A DNA stretch of 64,000 nucleotides from Stromatinia cepivora (Eukaryota > Ascomycota > Leotiomycetes > Helotiales > Sclerotiniaceae): NCBI GenBank assembly GCA_014898415.1, contig RCTD01000003.1:744001-808000 (forward strand), written 5' to 3'. Numbering within the stretch: position 1 is the stretch's first letter; the number at the start of each line of letters is the position of its first letter. The position numbers and the translations under genes are program-made. Under the pieces are notes generated by a model. It ran no database searches and had not been told where the DNA came from. It was given only the letters and a program-made list of their open reading frames with translations. This document shows, in pieces, positions 50,100 through 63,454 of this stretch.

Positions 50100-53000
50100 A
50101 ATCGAAATAAACAATCAATTCAGATTACTCAATTTCTTATTCAAACAATTTAGAAACATTTTTGGAGAATTAATCTTCCAGGATTCTATTTCTTCAAAAA
50201 CTAAAGGAAAAGTATATTCTATATTTATTTCTTTTCAAAATGATAAAAAATCTAAGAAAAATAAAAAGAATATCAATTTTAAAAGCAATCAAAGGATCAA
50301 GAAAATCTGAGAATATCCTTGTAAAACCAAATCTAAATGGAATAATGAAATTGGTTATGATTATATTGCTTACAATTGCAAAGCCATAAAATTAGCGCTT
50401 ACTGAAAGGATCAATCCATTATTCAAAAGAGTATTCAATAAAAATGAGCTACAAATAATTAAAGATCGAACAAGATTATATTTATAAAAGCAATTTCATT
50501 CTAATTGGATCAAAAGGAAATAGATGAAAAGTTCTATTGATCCTTTAAAATCTTTAATTAACATTGTTATTTTGGATATTCGATATAATTAATTAAGGGT
50601 ATACTTTATAATAATGAAAATATATTATCTATCTAATAGTATTTTGCTTGATAATTGTAATACTATATATATTATAAATAATATATTTCTATTGGATAAT
50701 CATTGATATCGACCATTCGATCCCAATAATCTTATAAAAGCAAGTATTTCCAATTTCCAAATCTTAGAATATAGGATTCGTATTATCAAAAGGATTATCA
50801 AAAAAGAAAGTTACTTTAATAATGATCTGGTTTTGAATAATATAATATTTATCCTTGGTTTTTATATCAATATTATCTCAAAAACTTGATTGGAGAAAGT
50901 TGGCCTATAATTTTCAGAATATAATTATACTCTTTATAAAGAAAATCATATAAATAGTATAATAATTATTTAATATATTTATATTGAAAATCTTATATTC
51001 TTAGAATACAAATCATTTTTTATTTATTCGAGTATTCTTATATTTATTTCTATAAATAATCTTTTTATAATATATTTAATAATGAATAGAAAAATAAACA
51101 AAGCATTTTATTGTTTTTGTAATTTATTTCTTTTAAGAAAAGATATAAATGAAATATAATATAAACATTTCAAGTATTTGGGAAAGGAAATTTTTGAATA
51201 TTTAATATTTGTAATATAAAATATCAAAATAAAAGGTATTATTTATTCCAATTATATTGATTATATTTATATTTATACAAAGTAAGTTATTTCTTGTGTT
51301 TTAAGTGATCATTAATTACCTTGGTTTTTCTATAAAATCCAATAGAATCTTTTTGATTTCGATAAAGAATATAATAATGTATTATAGTTTCTATTGATCA
51401 AAGAAATATATTATAGTAAAATCTTTTTATATTTAATCTATTATAAAATATATAATAAAGTATTTGCAATTATTCAAAGCTTTGTAATCTAGATTTATTA
51501 TAAGTATGGCCTAGTAATCGTAATGATCAAGTAGGATAATGATATATCTATTATTGGAATTATAAGAGTAATATTATTTGAGAAATGGATCAAACAAGAA
51601 AGTATCGAATTTGAGTTATTTTTATCTTATATATATGAATTTAATAGAGAATCAGAATATATAGGATAAGAAATAATTATAAAACAAATAAAAATGCAGA
51701 TTATAATAGATTTATTAGATAAATTATAAATAGAAATAATATAAACTGCTATTTATTTATATAATATAAATTCTTTGAAAACTAAATCCTTTAAATCGTT
51801 TAATAAAGTATTCAATATATGATTCCATAATTATCTTTATAAAGATAATCCTCTATTTATAGAAAAAATATTTAATAATCTTTATTTCAATTGGAATAGA
51901 ATTTATAGATATAGATATTGAATTTATTCTTTGGATAAAAATAGAAAAGCTGGAATTAATAGGAAATAATACAAAACCAATCATCAAGTATATATTAGAT
52001 ATTTAGTGGGCTATATTCTAGGTATATTGATTTATTATATATAAATACCCAAATTCGATAAAATTATTATTATTTGAAATATAACGTTCAATAAGGAATT
52101 CATTTATTATATAGATTTTATTAATTGAATAATCGATATTTATATTATAAAAGAATTTAAATAGTTTACTAGAATTTTTGATCTATAAGATTATATCGAA
52201 ATGGATAGAATGATCATTCAAAATAAAGATAATCATAAAGATTTTATTCACCTACTTATTTTCATAGATCGAAAAACCTTTAATTCATTTATCAAATGTA
52301 TTTCAAATCTATTGTTTACAAACGAATTGATTTTAAAGGAAGATATAAATCTAAAAGGTAATAATGGGAATAAAGAAATCGATCTAAGATTATTCAATTC
52401 ATTTAATTCTTTAAATAGTAAAAATAAAATATATAATAAAGATATATAAACATTAATCAATCCTTTTATTGAAGAAATTAGAAAAATCAACTTTTTCATT
52501 AAAGAATAATTATATTTTATAAATAAAAATATTAATATTGTTTAAGGAGATATTTATAATAATAATATAGATCTCGATTTTATTGAATATATTGATATAG
52601 GGATTATAAAGTATAAATCTATTAATTATATTATTGAAATTCTTTATAATATATATAAAAATAATTTAAAGATTATTTTAATCGATTAATCTTAATATTC
52701 CAAAAGAAAGTATATATATTGAAATAATTAATCAAAGTATTTTATAAAGGAAATTCAATTATTATAAAGATTATTATATCCTATATATTTATTTAATCGA
52801 TTTATAGAGAATTTGCAAATTCATAATCTCGAATAGATATTTAAGAAAATTTATATTATAAGGATTGAAATATTCAAGATTTAGATTAATCCGTTTGAGT
52901 TTCAATTATACGATTATTACTCAAAATCATTTCTTTTTTAAGAATTATTTGGCTTTTATATTTTAAAGTAATCAATATATATACAAAAACAATTATGTAT

Positions 53001-54830
53001 ATAGTAATACTATCAAGGGAGTGATCCCAATATTGGATTCTATATAAGAATTATTATATTTTAAAGAATAGGTTTAATAGATTTACTTTATTTAAATAAT
53101 TTTTATTCTATATTCTGATTTGATTAATAAAGAATAAATAATATAAAGAAGTATTTTCAATTTATAATAGTTTATAATATAATTATTATTGAAATTGAAG
53201 CAAAATCATTATTACCTTTTATTTGATTTATAATCAATAGATTATAAACAATATTATTTCCTTGAATTCATATATTTATAATTCCAAAATTACTTTGTTT
53301 TTATTATTAATTAGAAGATTATTAAATAAAATATTGATTCAAATAGAATTACAATCTTGAAATTAATAATCTTAAGATAAGGAAAATCTAATATAAAATC
53401 GATTCTGGATTGGAATTTATAAAACCGATCTTTTTTCAATAAATGTTTATATATAAATACAATAATTAAGATTTAATTATTTATTATTATTTATATTTAA
53501 TAATATAAAAAGATCTCTAAATTAAGAATATTATTGAGATTATTTATATTATTATATTAGTAAATCGATTATTCTGAATTGTAATAATAATTATCGTTAA
53601 ATACGATTTCGAAACAAAGTAATACAATATAATCAATACCTTTATTAATACTTTATATAATCTTTCCGGTATTTTAATTATATATTATTTATTTAATGGA
53701 TATAAGATTCTAAATAAAAATGTTATAATCGATCGAGCTTTATATAATCTACAAGATTCCTTAATTATATGATTTAGGGATTTCATTCGGATATTCGAGA
53801 AATTAGAATTGATATAATATAAAGAGGAATTATATTTATATATTAATTCAGAATATATTATCATAATTCTTTTCTTTATAAACGATATTCAGATCATTTA
53901 TCATAAGAAAAATGAATCAATTGCCACAAAGATCATTAAAGGAATCAAAACTATATATGAATTATAAGATCTAGGAAATACTAAATGGTTTCTAAATATA
54001 TATATACTTTGTAATCGATTCAAGAAAAAGCTATAATTAGTTTATAATATATATATTAAAAAGATTACTAAGAAATTCAAAGTAACAAATAGGATAGTAA
54101 ATACACTGTTCTTGATAATAGTATTTCGGAAAAATCAGGATCAAGCTTTTGTATATATTATAAAAATGTATCAAAAGAAAATGGGTTTAATATTATATAT
54201 TACAATCATTATAAAAGCGGATATATCATTCATTGTTTTGTAATTGAATTACTATTTGATTAATCTATTGAACGATTATATAAAAACTATCGATTATTAT
54301 TTATAATATTTATAAAATATAAAGTATCTCACAATCTAATATAGCAATAATTAAATACTATAATTTCTCGTTTTCTTAGATACTTTTTTTGCAAATGATT
54401 TAGATATTTATTGATTATCTCAAAGATATATTATATCCCTTTTTAATAATTTAATTATATAGAAAATGTTCAAATAAGATATTATAATTATCTCGATTAT
54501 TAAAACAAAATTTTTTGGAATTGAATATATATCAAAAGAAATTATAACAACCCTACATTTCTTAAAAAAGATCGATCTAATAATGAAAGAATCTATAACG
54601 ATCTTCTATAACAATTAATAAGCGATCAGATTAATAATTGATAAGAATGAATAGATTATTACGAAATTATATTATATAGATATCCAAAACATATAATTAT
54701 ATTAAGAATATTCAAAAAAGAACTTTTATATAATCTATCTATCGATTATTAATATAACTATTGATAGGTTTATCAAGAACCTTATAAAACAAAAGTTCAA
54801 ATACTTCCGATTTCTTTTCAATCTATAAAA
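50100..54830 (+). pseudogene. gag-pol remnant of copia A1
   Basis: A gag/zinc-knuckle remnant lies near 50.3 kb, and a protease-like region near 50.63 kb reads YYLSNSILLDNCNTIYIINN. An integrase C-terminal block at 51.8-52.1 kb includes KAGINRK and YIRYLVGYILGILIYY. RT is at about 53.6-54.1 kb, with LYLYINSEYIIIILFFINDI (YVDD changed to FIND) followed by IIYHKKNE, then LQDLGNTKWFLNIYILC once one stop is read through. RNase H is near 54.2-54.75 kb. The order and motifs match copia polyproteins. It is inactivated by many stop codons. Confidence 0.82.
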
Positions 54831-54853
54831 TATAAATAACAGAATTATAAAGC

Positions 54854-55917
54854 TTAAATAATAACGATTATAAAACTTGAATAATAACAATCTGAATTAT
54901 AAAATTTGGATAACAACAATCTGGAGCTCGTAATTCTTCTTTTTAGTATAAATAGAATGAATTTTATTTGGTATTCCAAATCATTATATTTTTCTATAAT
55001 GCATTTCAATTCGTATATTCTATATCTATCGGAAAACAAAAAACAATCAAAGCCGATCATTTCTCCACTTTTTACTTTTTTATCCTCGAAAAAGGATAAG
55101 CTTTTTTCTAAACTCAATAATTTGAAGTTCAAGTAAAAAAGCCTTTGGATTATTTATAATAATCAAAAAACAAAGAATAATTGAAATAACCAAAGCTATT
55201 AATATTATCGATATTATAGAAACTAAAGGATTATCCCTTCTTTCCCTTTTCTTTGAATATACTATCTGCTTTTTTCTTTTTTTCTTTTTTATTATTCTTT
55301 CTCTTTTATCTTTATTATTGCTTTCCAAAATCATAATATACTTCTTTCATTTAGTTTTTTAAAAACTTTAATAAATAATATAACAAGGAAAAAAGAAACA
55401 ATAATATAAAAATGAAAGAATAATTTCTTTCTTCTTCTTGATCTTCAGTATCATCTTTATTGCAATTCTATATCCCTGCTTGAATTATACAATCAATGAT
55501 CAATATATTATAAAAATGAAAAATAAATAAAGAATTTACTTTTGAATTTTGCCGATAAACAGCAATATAGTAATCTATCAAAGGATAAAGGAAAACCAAC
55601 AAAAAAACATACAAATGAATATCATAATTCCAATACCAACAATTATTCGGCTTAAAAGAATCAACAAAACATTCGCTATAAAAATTATATCTCTTAACAA
55701 TCAATGATTTTATATATCGAATATATAAATGATCATTCCTTTCCCTATAATTCCCTTTATCTTTTATTTTGATTAAAAAACCAACAATTTTCGATAACCT
55801 TTTTTCTTTTTCTTTTTTATCTAATTTATCGTCCGAAAAACCTAACACTGAAGAATCGAATAAATCATCATCATCAAATAAAGAAACCTTTCTTCTTTTC
55901 TCTCCTTCATCAAACAA
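54854..55917 (-). other. Antisense membrane-protein-like open frames in the 3' tail of copia A1
   Basis: Between pol and the 3' LTR, the minus strand has frames 55917-55468 (149 codons, opened by TTG, no ATG) and 55334-55080, plus overlapping 55132-54854. The first has an acidic/basic N-terminus (SLFDDDDLFDSSVLGFSDDK, then LDKKEKEKRLSK), a hydrophobic segment HLYVFLLVFLYPLIDYYIAV and another FIFHFYNILIIDCIIQA. After its stop (a TAG likely from CAG) the same frame continues NCNKDDTEDQEEERNYSFIF and a third hydrophobic stretch. The next frame has a Lys/Arg-rich start and ISIILIALVISIILCFLIII. I do not recognise it. An extra antisense gene or captured host sequence is possible. Confidence 0.4.
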
Positions 55918-56768
55918 TCCTTATTTTGATAATTATAAATATAAGATTAATAAAACCTTTCAATTATATAATAAAATTCAAAAATGAAATCTACTTCCAA
56001 ATTATTATCTGAATTTATAACAGGTAATTAATTACAACAAACAATAATTCCTTCGATAAGGAAAAGCGATTTCTGAAATAAATAATTATATATCATTTTA
56101 AAAGCAGATTTAATTAAACCATATTCCCAAAGATCAATATCTTGATTCATTATCTATATTGGATTCATTAATTCTCTTTACTCGATTTATTAATTTTTCA
56201 AAGAAGTATTAAGATCTTCTTTTATATTCAACTCTTTCAAAGCTTTCTTCTCAACTATCATTTATTTAGTACAATTGAGATTCGCTTGTTTAATCTTTTT
56301 AAACCCCGAAATCTTAGATATAATAATAATCAATAAAAACTTAATTAAAAACAAAAATGAAAATACAAAAAGAAAATCTATATACCTTTAAAAATTCATT
56401 CATTTTATTTTGCTATTACGATCAATACACTATAATCTAGCAATTATATACATTTTCAATTATTATACTACAGAATCGATTATTCATTTATATTCTCTCA
56501 ATGGAAAACTTTCTTTTTATTATTCAAAATCTTGATTTCGAAGAATATCGCAAATAGCAAATCGAATACCAAAAGAAATTTACGATTTATATATAATCAA
56601 ATTCTTCTTTATTCCAAGAGTATCAAAATTATTTCAGATTTATATATTACATCATTCCTTTATTAATATCTACCTATAATCGCCTTATATATTCATTCAT
56701 GAATTATATAAATTGTTACTTTCTATACCTTTCCATTTATTTCAAATCGTTTTTCGATCTAGGGAGTA

Positions 56769-57077
56769 TATTATAAAAAGCTTTATAATCTTTTATATCT
56801 TATAAAAAATCAAAATATATACTTTTCAATTGAAATGAAAGATCTATTAACCTTTATTAATCTATCAATTGATAAAATGATTCTGATATCCTAATAAACA
56901 GAAATCTAGTTTAATTAAGGTATATATTGATTAAATAATCATTTATTTGCTCTATATATACAGCTCTTGATTCATATAATCAAGGGTAAGTCATTCAATT
57001 CTTTTACTCTACCAATCACATGTACCATTTATTCCCCGATCCCTGAAAGTGCTCTGTAATCATACTATCCCGTGATA
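56769..57077 (+). repeat. 3' LTR of copia A1
   Basis: 309 bp. The first ~135 bp are extremely mutated relative to the 5' LTR (TATTATAAAAAGC for TGTCACGGAAAGC), while the last ~150 bp are nearly unchanged. A GGGAG purine stretch at 56762-56766 precedes it. Confidence 0.9.
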
Positions 57078-57082
57078 AATAT

Positions 57083-57542
57083 AGATTAAATTAATAACAA
57101 ATATAATTGGAAAAGTGTTTTAAAGGGAGTTGTGATATTCTATAAAGGTTTTATATTATAGATTAATAAGAAACAAATATCTATAATTATCTTTAATATA
57201 GAATCAGAATATATTATGATAATAATATTTATTAAACAAAAGAGATGGATTATATAAATATTTAAAGATTTATTTAGATCAAGTTATATTAAAAAGAACA
57301 GAGATACGATTCAGATGCTTAATAATAATCAGAGTATTTTAATTTTAATTAAGAATTTATATTTGTATAAACGATTTAAATATATAAATATCAATTATTA
57401 TTTCATTAGGGATTTGATAGAAAAGGAGAAAATCGTTATTAATTATATTAATATATATGATATAATTATTAATGAAATAATGAAGTTCTGTACAAGGATT
57501 GTTTTCGAAAAATTCAAGAAAATATTAGGATTAATAGATTAG
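57083..57542 (+). pseudogene. RNase H C-terminal part of copia B1
   Basis: This resumes the B1 frame after A1. It contains FNIESEYIMIIIF (STEAEYIA-like), MLNNNQSILILIKNL and KRFKYININYYFIRDLIEKE (KHIDIRYHFIRELVE-like) before the 3' LTR. It is in frame from 57315 to the stop at 57540. Confidence 0.85.
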
Positions 57543-57574
57543 AAAAATCGAATAGGATATTTTTAATAAAGGAG

Positions 57575-57740
57575 TATTGGAAATGAAATCATTATAGGAT
57601 TAGAATTGAGATTATATAATCATAATAATGCACAGATTATATTTGGGGATAATCTCAATTCTACTTCTACTAGAAATATAGATCCTTAGTTCAATTTATA
57701 TAATCAATAATACTACTACTTCCTGCACCAAAAGTTAACA
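57575..57740 (+). repeat. 3' LTR of copia B1
   Basis: 166 bp, TATTGGAAATGAAATC ... CCAAAAGTTAACA, preceded by a TAAAGGAG purine tract. The right end keeps the original ...GTTAACA. Confidence 0.93.
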
Positions 57741-60700
57741 TTCTTTATATTTCTTGTTAATATCATTCAAAGCAATTCGCGATCATTGTGATAAAATATT
57801 TATAACAATATTTTTGTTTTCAGGAATATATCTAATATCAAAGTCAAAAAGTTTAATCCAAATAATTCATTTTGTAATCAAAATATTAAATAGATTTGTA
57901 ATTGTTCTATTTAATTGAATTATAAATATATTCGTATTAATTTCTAAAAAGAAATGAATATTATAGAGATCCTTTTTGTATTTTTATAGAGTTTTGAATA
58001 TTCCTTTGTATTCTTTTTTAATAATATTATAATTCTATTTAGTATAATTTTATATATTATTTTTATATCTAACAACAATATAAAGTTTATTATTATATAT
58101 TTGATCTAGAACAATTTCTTATTCTATCAAGCTAATATCGATAACGAATATAATGATTCCGATTTTAGATAAATAAATCAATAAAAGAAGGATTAAGGTC
58201 GAAGTTAATTTATCTTTCAGCAAAGTTATTGTAATATTATAATTAATAATCCAAATGAATTTTATATTTTTCTTTAATAATATATAAAGAGATTTTATAA
58301 TAATAACGAAATTCTTTATTTAAAATTAATAAAAGATATATATTTTAAGGAATATTCTAATTTTATAATTATTCAAATAAAATAGTTATTCAAATATTTT
58401 AATGATTTTAATAATATCGGGATTTCTTTTTTCAGAATTGATATAATAATCTACAATTCGGATTCTATTATAATATTATTTGGATTTGATATCAATAGTA
58501 TATTTTATATATTCAATATATTCTATTATAGTATTCAGGTTTTTCAGATACTCGATAATGAACTTCCTCAATCCAAATTCAACTTTAATTTCATTGTATT
58601 ATATTCTGGAACCTTTAATTCCAATATCATTCAAATAAAGTATAGCAATATCAAATATAATATTTTATAATATCCTTGATATAATCCTTACAAATTAAAC
58701 GATCAAATTAGTAGCTCTTTATAATAGAATAATAAATCTTATCAAATTAAAAGGAATCATAATAACAATAATGTTTTTATTTTTTTTATTTAAAGATATT
58801 TGATTATATTCAAAAAAGAAATCAATCAAGGATATTAATAAGTATCTAACTATTTATTCAGCAAATTCCTTTAAGTTTGAAGGTATATTTGTATTTTATA
58901 GGGTTATAGTATTTGTTTTTATTATTATAACAATAATACGATATTTGTTAGCTTCGTTTTTTTTAATTAAATATTAAGGGTTTCGATATAATTCTTTTTC
59001 TTCTTTTAATATATTTCGTTTGATATAATCTTTTATTATTTCGATAGTTATTGGTAAAAGGACTTTAGGGGGTACAAAATTAGGAGTTTACTAAGCCTTA
59101 TATAGTATTATCTTGATAATCTAAAACGGGGCAATTGAAGATTTGATATTACCAATTTTAATCTAATCAAAAGTTAATATTATTTTTCGATTTTATAATA
59201 ATATAAAAAGAAATTCCTTTTCATATTTTCAAAATATATCTTCAATATTTAATAATACTAAATGTTCTTATATTAATCGGAAATCTTTAGATTTAATATT
59301 AAAATATAATATTAAATATTTCGAAAAGGGATTTAATGATTGATATTTAAAGTGTTTTGTATATTCTAATTCTAATCAATTAGGGTTATCTTTTGGGATC
59401 TTTTTATCGATATATTCTATTTCATTCAAAAATTTTATTTTATTTTTTTTTCTTATATATATTATTGATTAAAACAAGAATTTCGGATTTGATATTGGTT
59501 AATTTCTTTCAGATATCATTTTCTATTCTAAATTCTTTCAAATCGAAATGAATACTATTAACAATAAAGTATTTTTGAAATCCTTTTAATTTCAAATCTT
59601 CAATATTATTAAATATATTTTTGATATCAAAATCAAGATTAATTCGAATGATATTAATATTGAATTCTATAGAATTTAAAATCATCTTAAAATTTGGAAT
59701 ATTAATTAAGAGTTTTAAGAAATGGTTTTTAACGAATTCTTCAAATTTCTTTTTACTCTTGATAATATTTAGGATTTTTAGAAGATTATCAATACAATCT
59801 TTAGGATTTGTATTGTTTATTCTTTTTTTGGTTTTTCAAGATCAATCTTTATAATATTTACTTTGTATTTTGATTCAATCATTTAGTAATTAATTTTATT
59901 AATATTATTATCATCAGTAATTTATATAATCTATTCATTTTCTTTATATTCAAAATCGATCTTTTTTGTAAATAGATATAGTATTTTTAATAATAATAAA
60001 TCTTTAATATTATTCAAAACAAAAATATCGATAATATTCTTAATTCCTTCAAAATTGATTTTTATATTTTTAATCAATTTATATAAAATAATAGTATTCT
60101 TATTAGAGATGATTATTATTGCTTTATATTTGTATATTATAAATCCTAATTCTTTTATGATTTTCAGATTCATTATATTGATTATCGATTCTGAATCGAT
60201 AATATTATTAATTTTGATATTCTTATTCATAAGGATTATAATAATAGTAAATATATTATATATCTTTTTTGATTAATAATTAAAGGAAATATTTAAATGA
60301 TTAATAATTATTAAAATTATTACAACTTTTTCAATAGAAATTTCTGAATTTTTGAAAAGCTTTCTTTATTCTTCGATATCTACAATTAATGTTTTTTTGA
60401 GAATTTGTTTAAAAAGATTTGGTATATATATAAAAGTAATTCTAATTATTATTGGAATTTCGATTCTGCAAATCCGTTTTAAGATTTCTATTAGGGATTT
60501 TATAATATAAATAATGATTAATATTTGCTTCTTTATTTTTAAGGATTTAATATAAAAATTGGATATTCTATCCTTTTATATTATACTATTCTTATCAGAT
60601 TCAAAAAGGCCCTCCCTTTTCTAAAATTCTTTTGCTTTGTTTTCTTTGTTTTCATTAATATCTATAATTTCATTTTCATTAAAGAATTCTTTTTTTAAAC

Positions 60701-62900
60701 TCTTTTTTTCAATTTGATCTATTATTCTGAATAATATCTTTCGAGGAATATTTAACGATTTTTGGGGTTTATCAATTTTGTTCTATTTTATCGATTTAGA
60801 TTTTTTTAGATAATCGGCTTTATAACTTTAAGATTTTTTTAAATTGGATAATTGTATTGATATTGATAATTTCTTTTCTTTAATAATTGATATTATTTAT
60901 AAATATATTCTTTACAATTTTGATATTAAAAACTTTAAAATTCGGCGAACCATTTTAATATTAAGTTTCTTTAATTGTTTTTCTTATTAGCCAAATTTAT
61001 AAGTTTTTATATATATTTCAATTTGATAGTTTTTTGAGAAATCTTTTTGTTTAAAGATTAAAGAAGAATTAAAACGTTTTTTGGAATCAAATATAAAGAC
61101 TCTGTATTTATTATAGTGATACAATTCAGTATTAATATTATCAATTTTTTTAAAACAATTTTGTTTTATAATATGATTATTATTATAAAAAGATCTTTCA
61201 AAATAATAATAATAAAGATAATCCTTTTTATAAATTTTATTTATATTAAAAAGAATCTTTTTTTATTCATTTTGAATAAAATAATTATTATATTTTGTAT
61301 TGCTTCCTCGATAAGTAATTTGATATTATAATAACGAAAAGGATAATTTCGAATTCTTTATATCTTTGATTTTCGCTTTTAAATAATTCATATTAAATTT
61401 ATTCAAAAGATCAATAATTTTATCTATAATATTCTTTATCTTCTATCTTTAAAAATAAAACTTTGTATTAATATTAAAGACAAATAGGGTTTTCATATAT
61501 TTATATATAATTTAGGAAATAATAGTTTAATAAAACTTAAGTCTTTTATAAATTCGGACAATAAAATCCTTAGAAAAGTATTATTTATAAACTTCATTTA
61601 TTATTCTCTTGAAATTTATAAAAACAGAATCATTAAAATCAATTTTAAACTATCTAACAATCTTCTTTTCTATTTGAATATATAAACCTTACAGAAACAT
61701 TCTTTCAATTTTGAATTCGGTAATTATATGATTATTAATGAGTTGAATAATCGAAAGCATAAACTTGATAATATAATCTTTCATTATTATTGGATTTATA
61801 TTATAATCCCCTTTATTTTTGTGACATTAATTATTAACAAATTGATTAAGAAAGTTTCGAATATCTATTATTTACTGAGTATTATAATCGCAAAAATATC
61901 AAAATAATACTAATCTCAATCCTTCTTTCCAATTATATTTAATAGAATTATATTCCAGTATAAATTTGATTTGGATAACAATAATATAATCGCAATACCA
62001 AAGAAATCGAATTTACATTTCCTTATCGGATATACTACAATCAATTTGCAAAATATTCTAAATTATAAAAAAATCAAATATATTGATCCCATTGAAAATA
62101 AAGACAACAATACTTCTAATATATAATATAATAAAGAATATATATATATAATCCTTAATATAAATAACAAATAAAATTTTTAATGGATTTTGCTATTATT
62201 AGTTTACTTCTTTTTCTTTTTTGGTTTTCTTTATTTTTTCTTTTTTTTTAATAGGATTTCTATTACTATTAATAAAGAATTCTTCAATAGATTTAAAAAG
62301 ATTGATAATTGGGGCAACAATATTATCCTTTAATCTTTGAAGAGTATTTTATAGAAGATTCAATTTTATAAATAGATCAAAATTATCCATTATATTATTA
62401 TGATTTGATTGAAAAATATCTGATTCGTTAAAATCTGATTCAATATTTGGTATTTAATAATTTTCAATATTTATAATTTTCTTTTAATAAGTTTTCAAAA
62501 GAAAGGGAAAAATATATATAATCCTTTCTAGAGTTTTCCTTTTTCCAAAGGAATATATAAATCTCAAACTCTTCAGCTAAAAGTTTTTTAAGATATATCT
62601 TAAATTTTTGATTATTGATATCAAGAATAATAATTTAATATATTATATTTAATTCTTCTTATTGCTTTAATATATATTTAAATATTTAAATAACTTTAAA
62701 AGTATATAAGATATTCAAGGTCCTTCAATATAATTAATTATATTTAATCAAAATCATTTTTAGAATTAAAGTTTTTTTATTTATAAAGATAAATGATTCA
62801 TTTACAAATAAGGATTTCATTATATTTAGAGTTCTAATATACTTTTAGTATTATTAATTGTATCCCTGAATAAGATCTTCGTTGATATATTCCTTTCAAA
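57741..62900 (-). pseudogene. gag, protease, RT and RNase H remnant of gypsy E
   Basis: Read on the minus strand. Gag-like frames lie in about 60.3-62.9 kb. Aspartic protease at 60230-59931 reads NNIIDSESIINIMNLKIIKE (active-site DSG now DSE) and continues with FEGIKNIIDIFVLNNIKDLL. RT at about 59.0-58.55 kb has LISLIDFFSEYNQISLNKKN then ILYLNDIGIKG (LDD changed to LND). RNase H extends to 57.75 kb and ends IIWIKLFDFDIRYIPENKN, like the FDFEV.YIPGKENVVADALSR block. The frame crosses the B1 insertion into integrase at 43987. Stops are frequent. Confidence 0.85.
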
Positions 62901-63162
62901 ATGAAAAATAGAATAATAGTTCTATTGAAAAATGATTCGTCTTTAATATAATAAATAAACATGAATAAAAGAACTTCGATAATCAAAACTTCCTTATTTA
63001 AAACTTAATAATCCTATATTTTTGAAAGAATTATCCTTTCAAAATCAATCCTATCTCTTTATTTACAAATTGCTAATTCTATTTTCTTTTCAATCATAAT
63101 TTCCTCGCAGATATATTTGTATAATATAAACCATACAATTCGAATCCTATATAAATCACTAT

Positions 63163-63454
63163 TATAAAAAAGATAGATCGAAATATATATATCCTGATAA
63201 TATATTACAAAAAGAAATAGGAATTAGAATTGATTAGATTACATTATAAAAACTTCAAATAGTAAAATTAATAGGTTTAAATAATGATTTGAATTATATA
63301 TAAATAGAATACAAAAAGACTAATAGAAAAACGATTGATTTCTTTTAAAGAGAAAAAAGTAGAGTTCTCTTTTATATCTAATTACGAAGAGTTATATGAT
63401 TATATGATTACAAACTAATTATATGTTAAGTTTTGATATCCCAATTTTCTTATA
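63163..63454 (-). repeat. LTR of E, right copy (5' LTR of the minus-strand element)
   Basis: 292 bp, the same length as the reconstructed left copy. It starts TATAAAAAAGATAGATCG where the left copy has TGTGAAAGAGGTAGGTCG, a change consisting only of G-to-A. Confidence 0.9.

Larger units (their letters stand above)
48789..57077 (+). mobile_element. Ty1/copia element A1, complete structure, innermost insertion
   Basis: LTRs at 48789-49097 and 56769-57077 (both 309 bp) and a perfect 5-bp duplication AATAT (48784-48788 and 57078-57082). It is 8,289 bp long and lies inside the RNase H region of B1. Pol occupies about 50.3-54.8 kb. A further 1.9 kb before the 3' LTR holds antisense open frames. 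It is the same family as A2. Confidence 0.94.
43988..57740 (+). mobile_element. Ty1/copia element B1, complete but split by A1
   Basis: LTRs at 43988-44153 and 57575-57740 (both 166 bp) and a perfect target duplication TTCTT (43983-43987 and 57741-57745). It is interrupted at 48789-57077 by A1 inside its RNase H region. It is inserted in the pol gene of E. After removal of A1 it is about 5.46 kb, a normal copia size. Confidence 0.94.
32035..63454 (-). mobile_element. Ty3/gypsy element E, large, coding strand minus, split by D and B1
   Basis: The left LTR is 32035-32180 plus 38628-38773 (292 bp once D is removed) and the right LTR is 63163-63454 (292 bp). The internal region is 38774-43987 plus 57741-63162, about 10.6 kb. 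A polypurine tract on the minus strand (complement of CCCTTTCCCTTCCC, 38774-38787) abuts the 3' LTR, confirming orientation. The insertion is in an AT microsatellite of B2, so the target duplication is ambiguous (TATAT on the left, ATATA on the right). The order on the minus strand is gag, protease, RT, RNase H, integrase, then about 3.7 kb of extra sequence. Confidence 0.87.

Noticed and set aside
54906..55136. 76-codon plus-strand frame in A1 tail
   Set aside because: It overlaps the antisense frames; its Ser/Lys/Asn-rich sequence has no retroelement character and it is probably the shadow strand.
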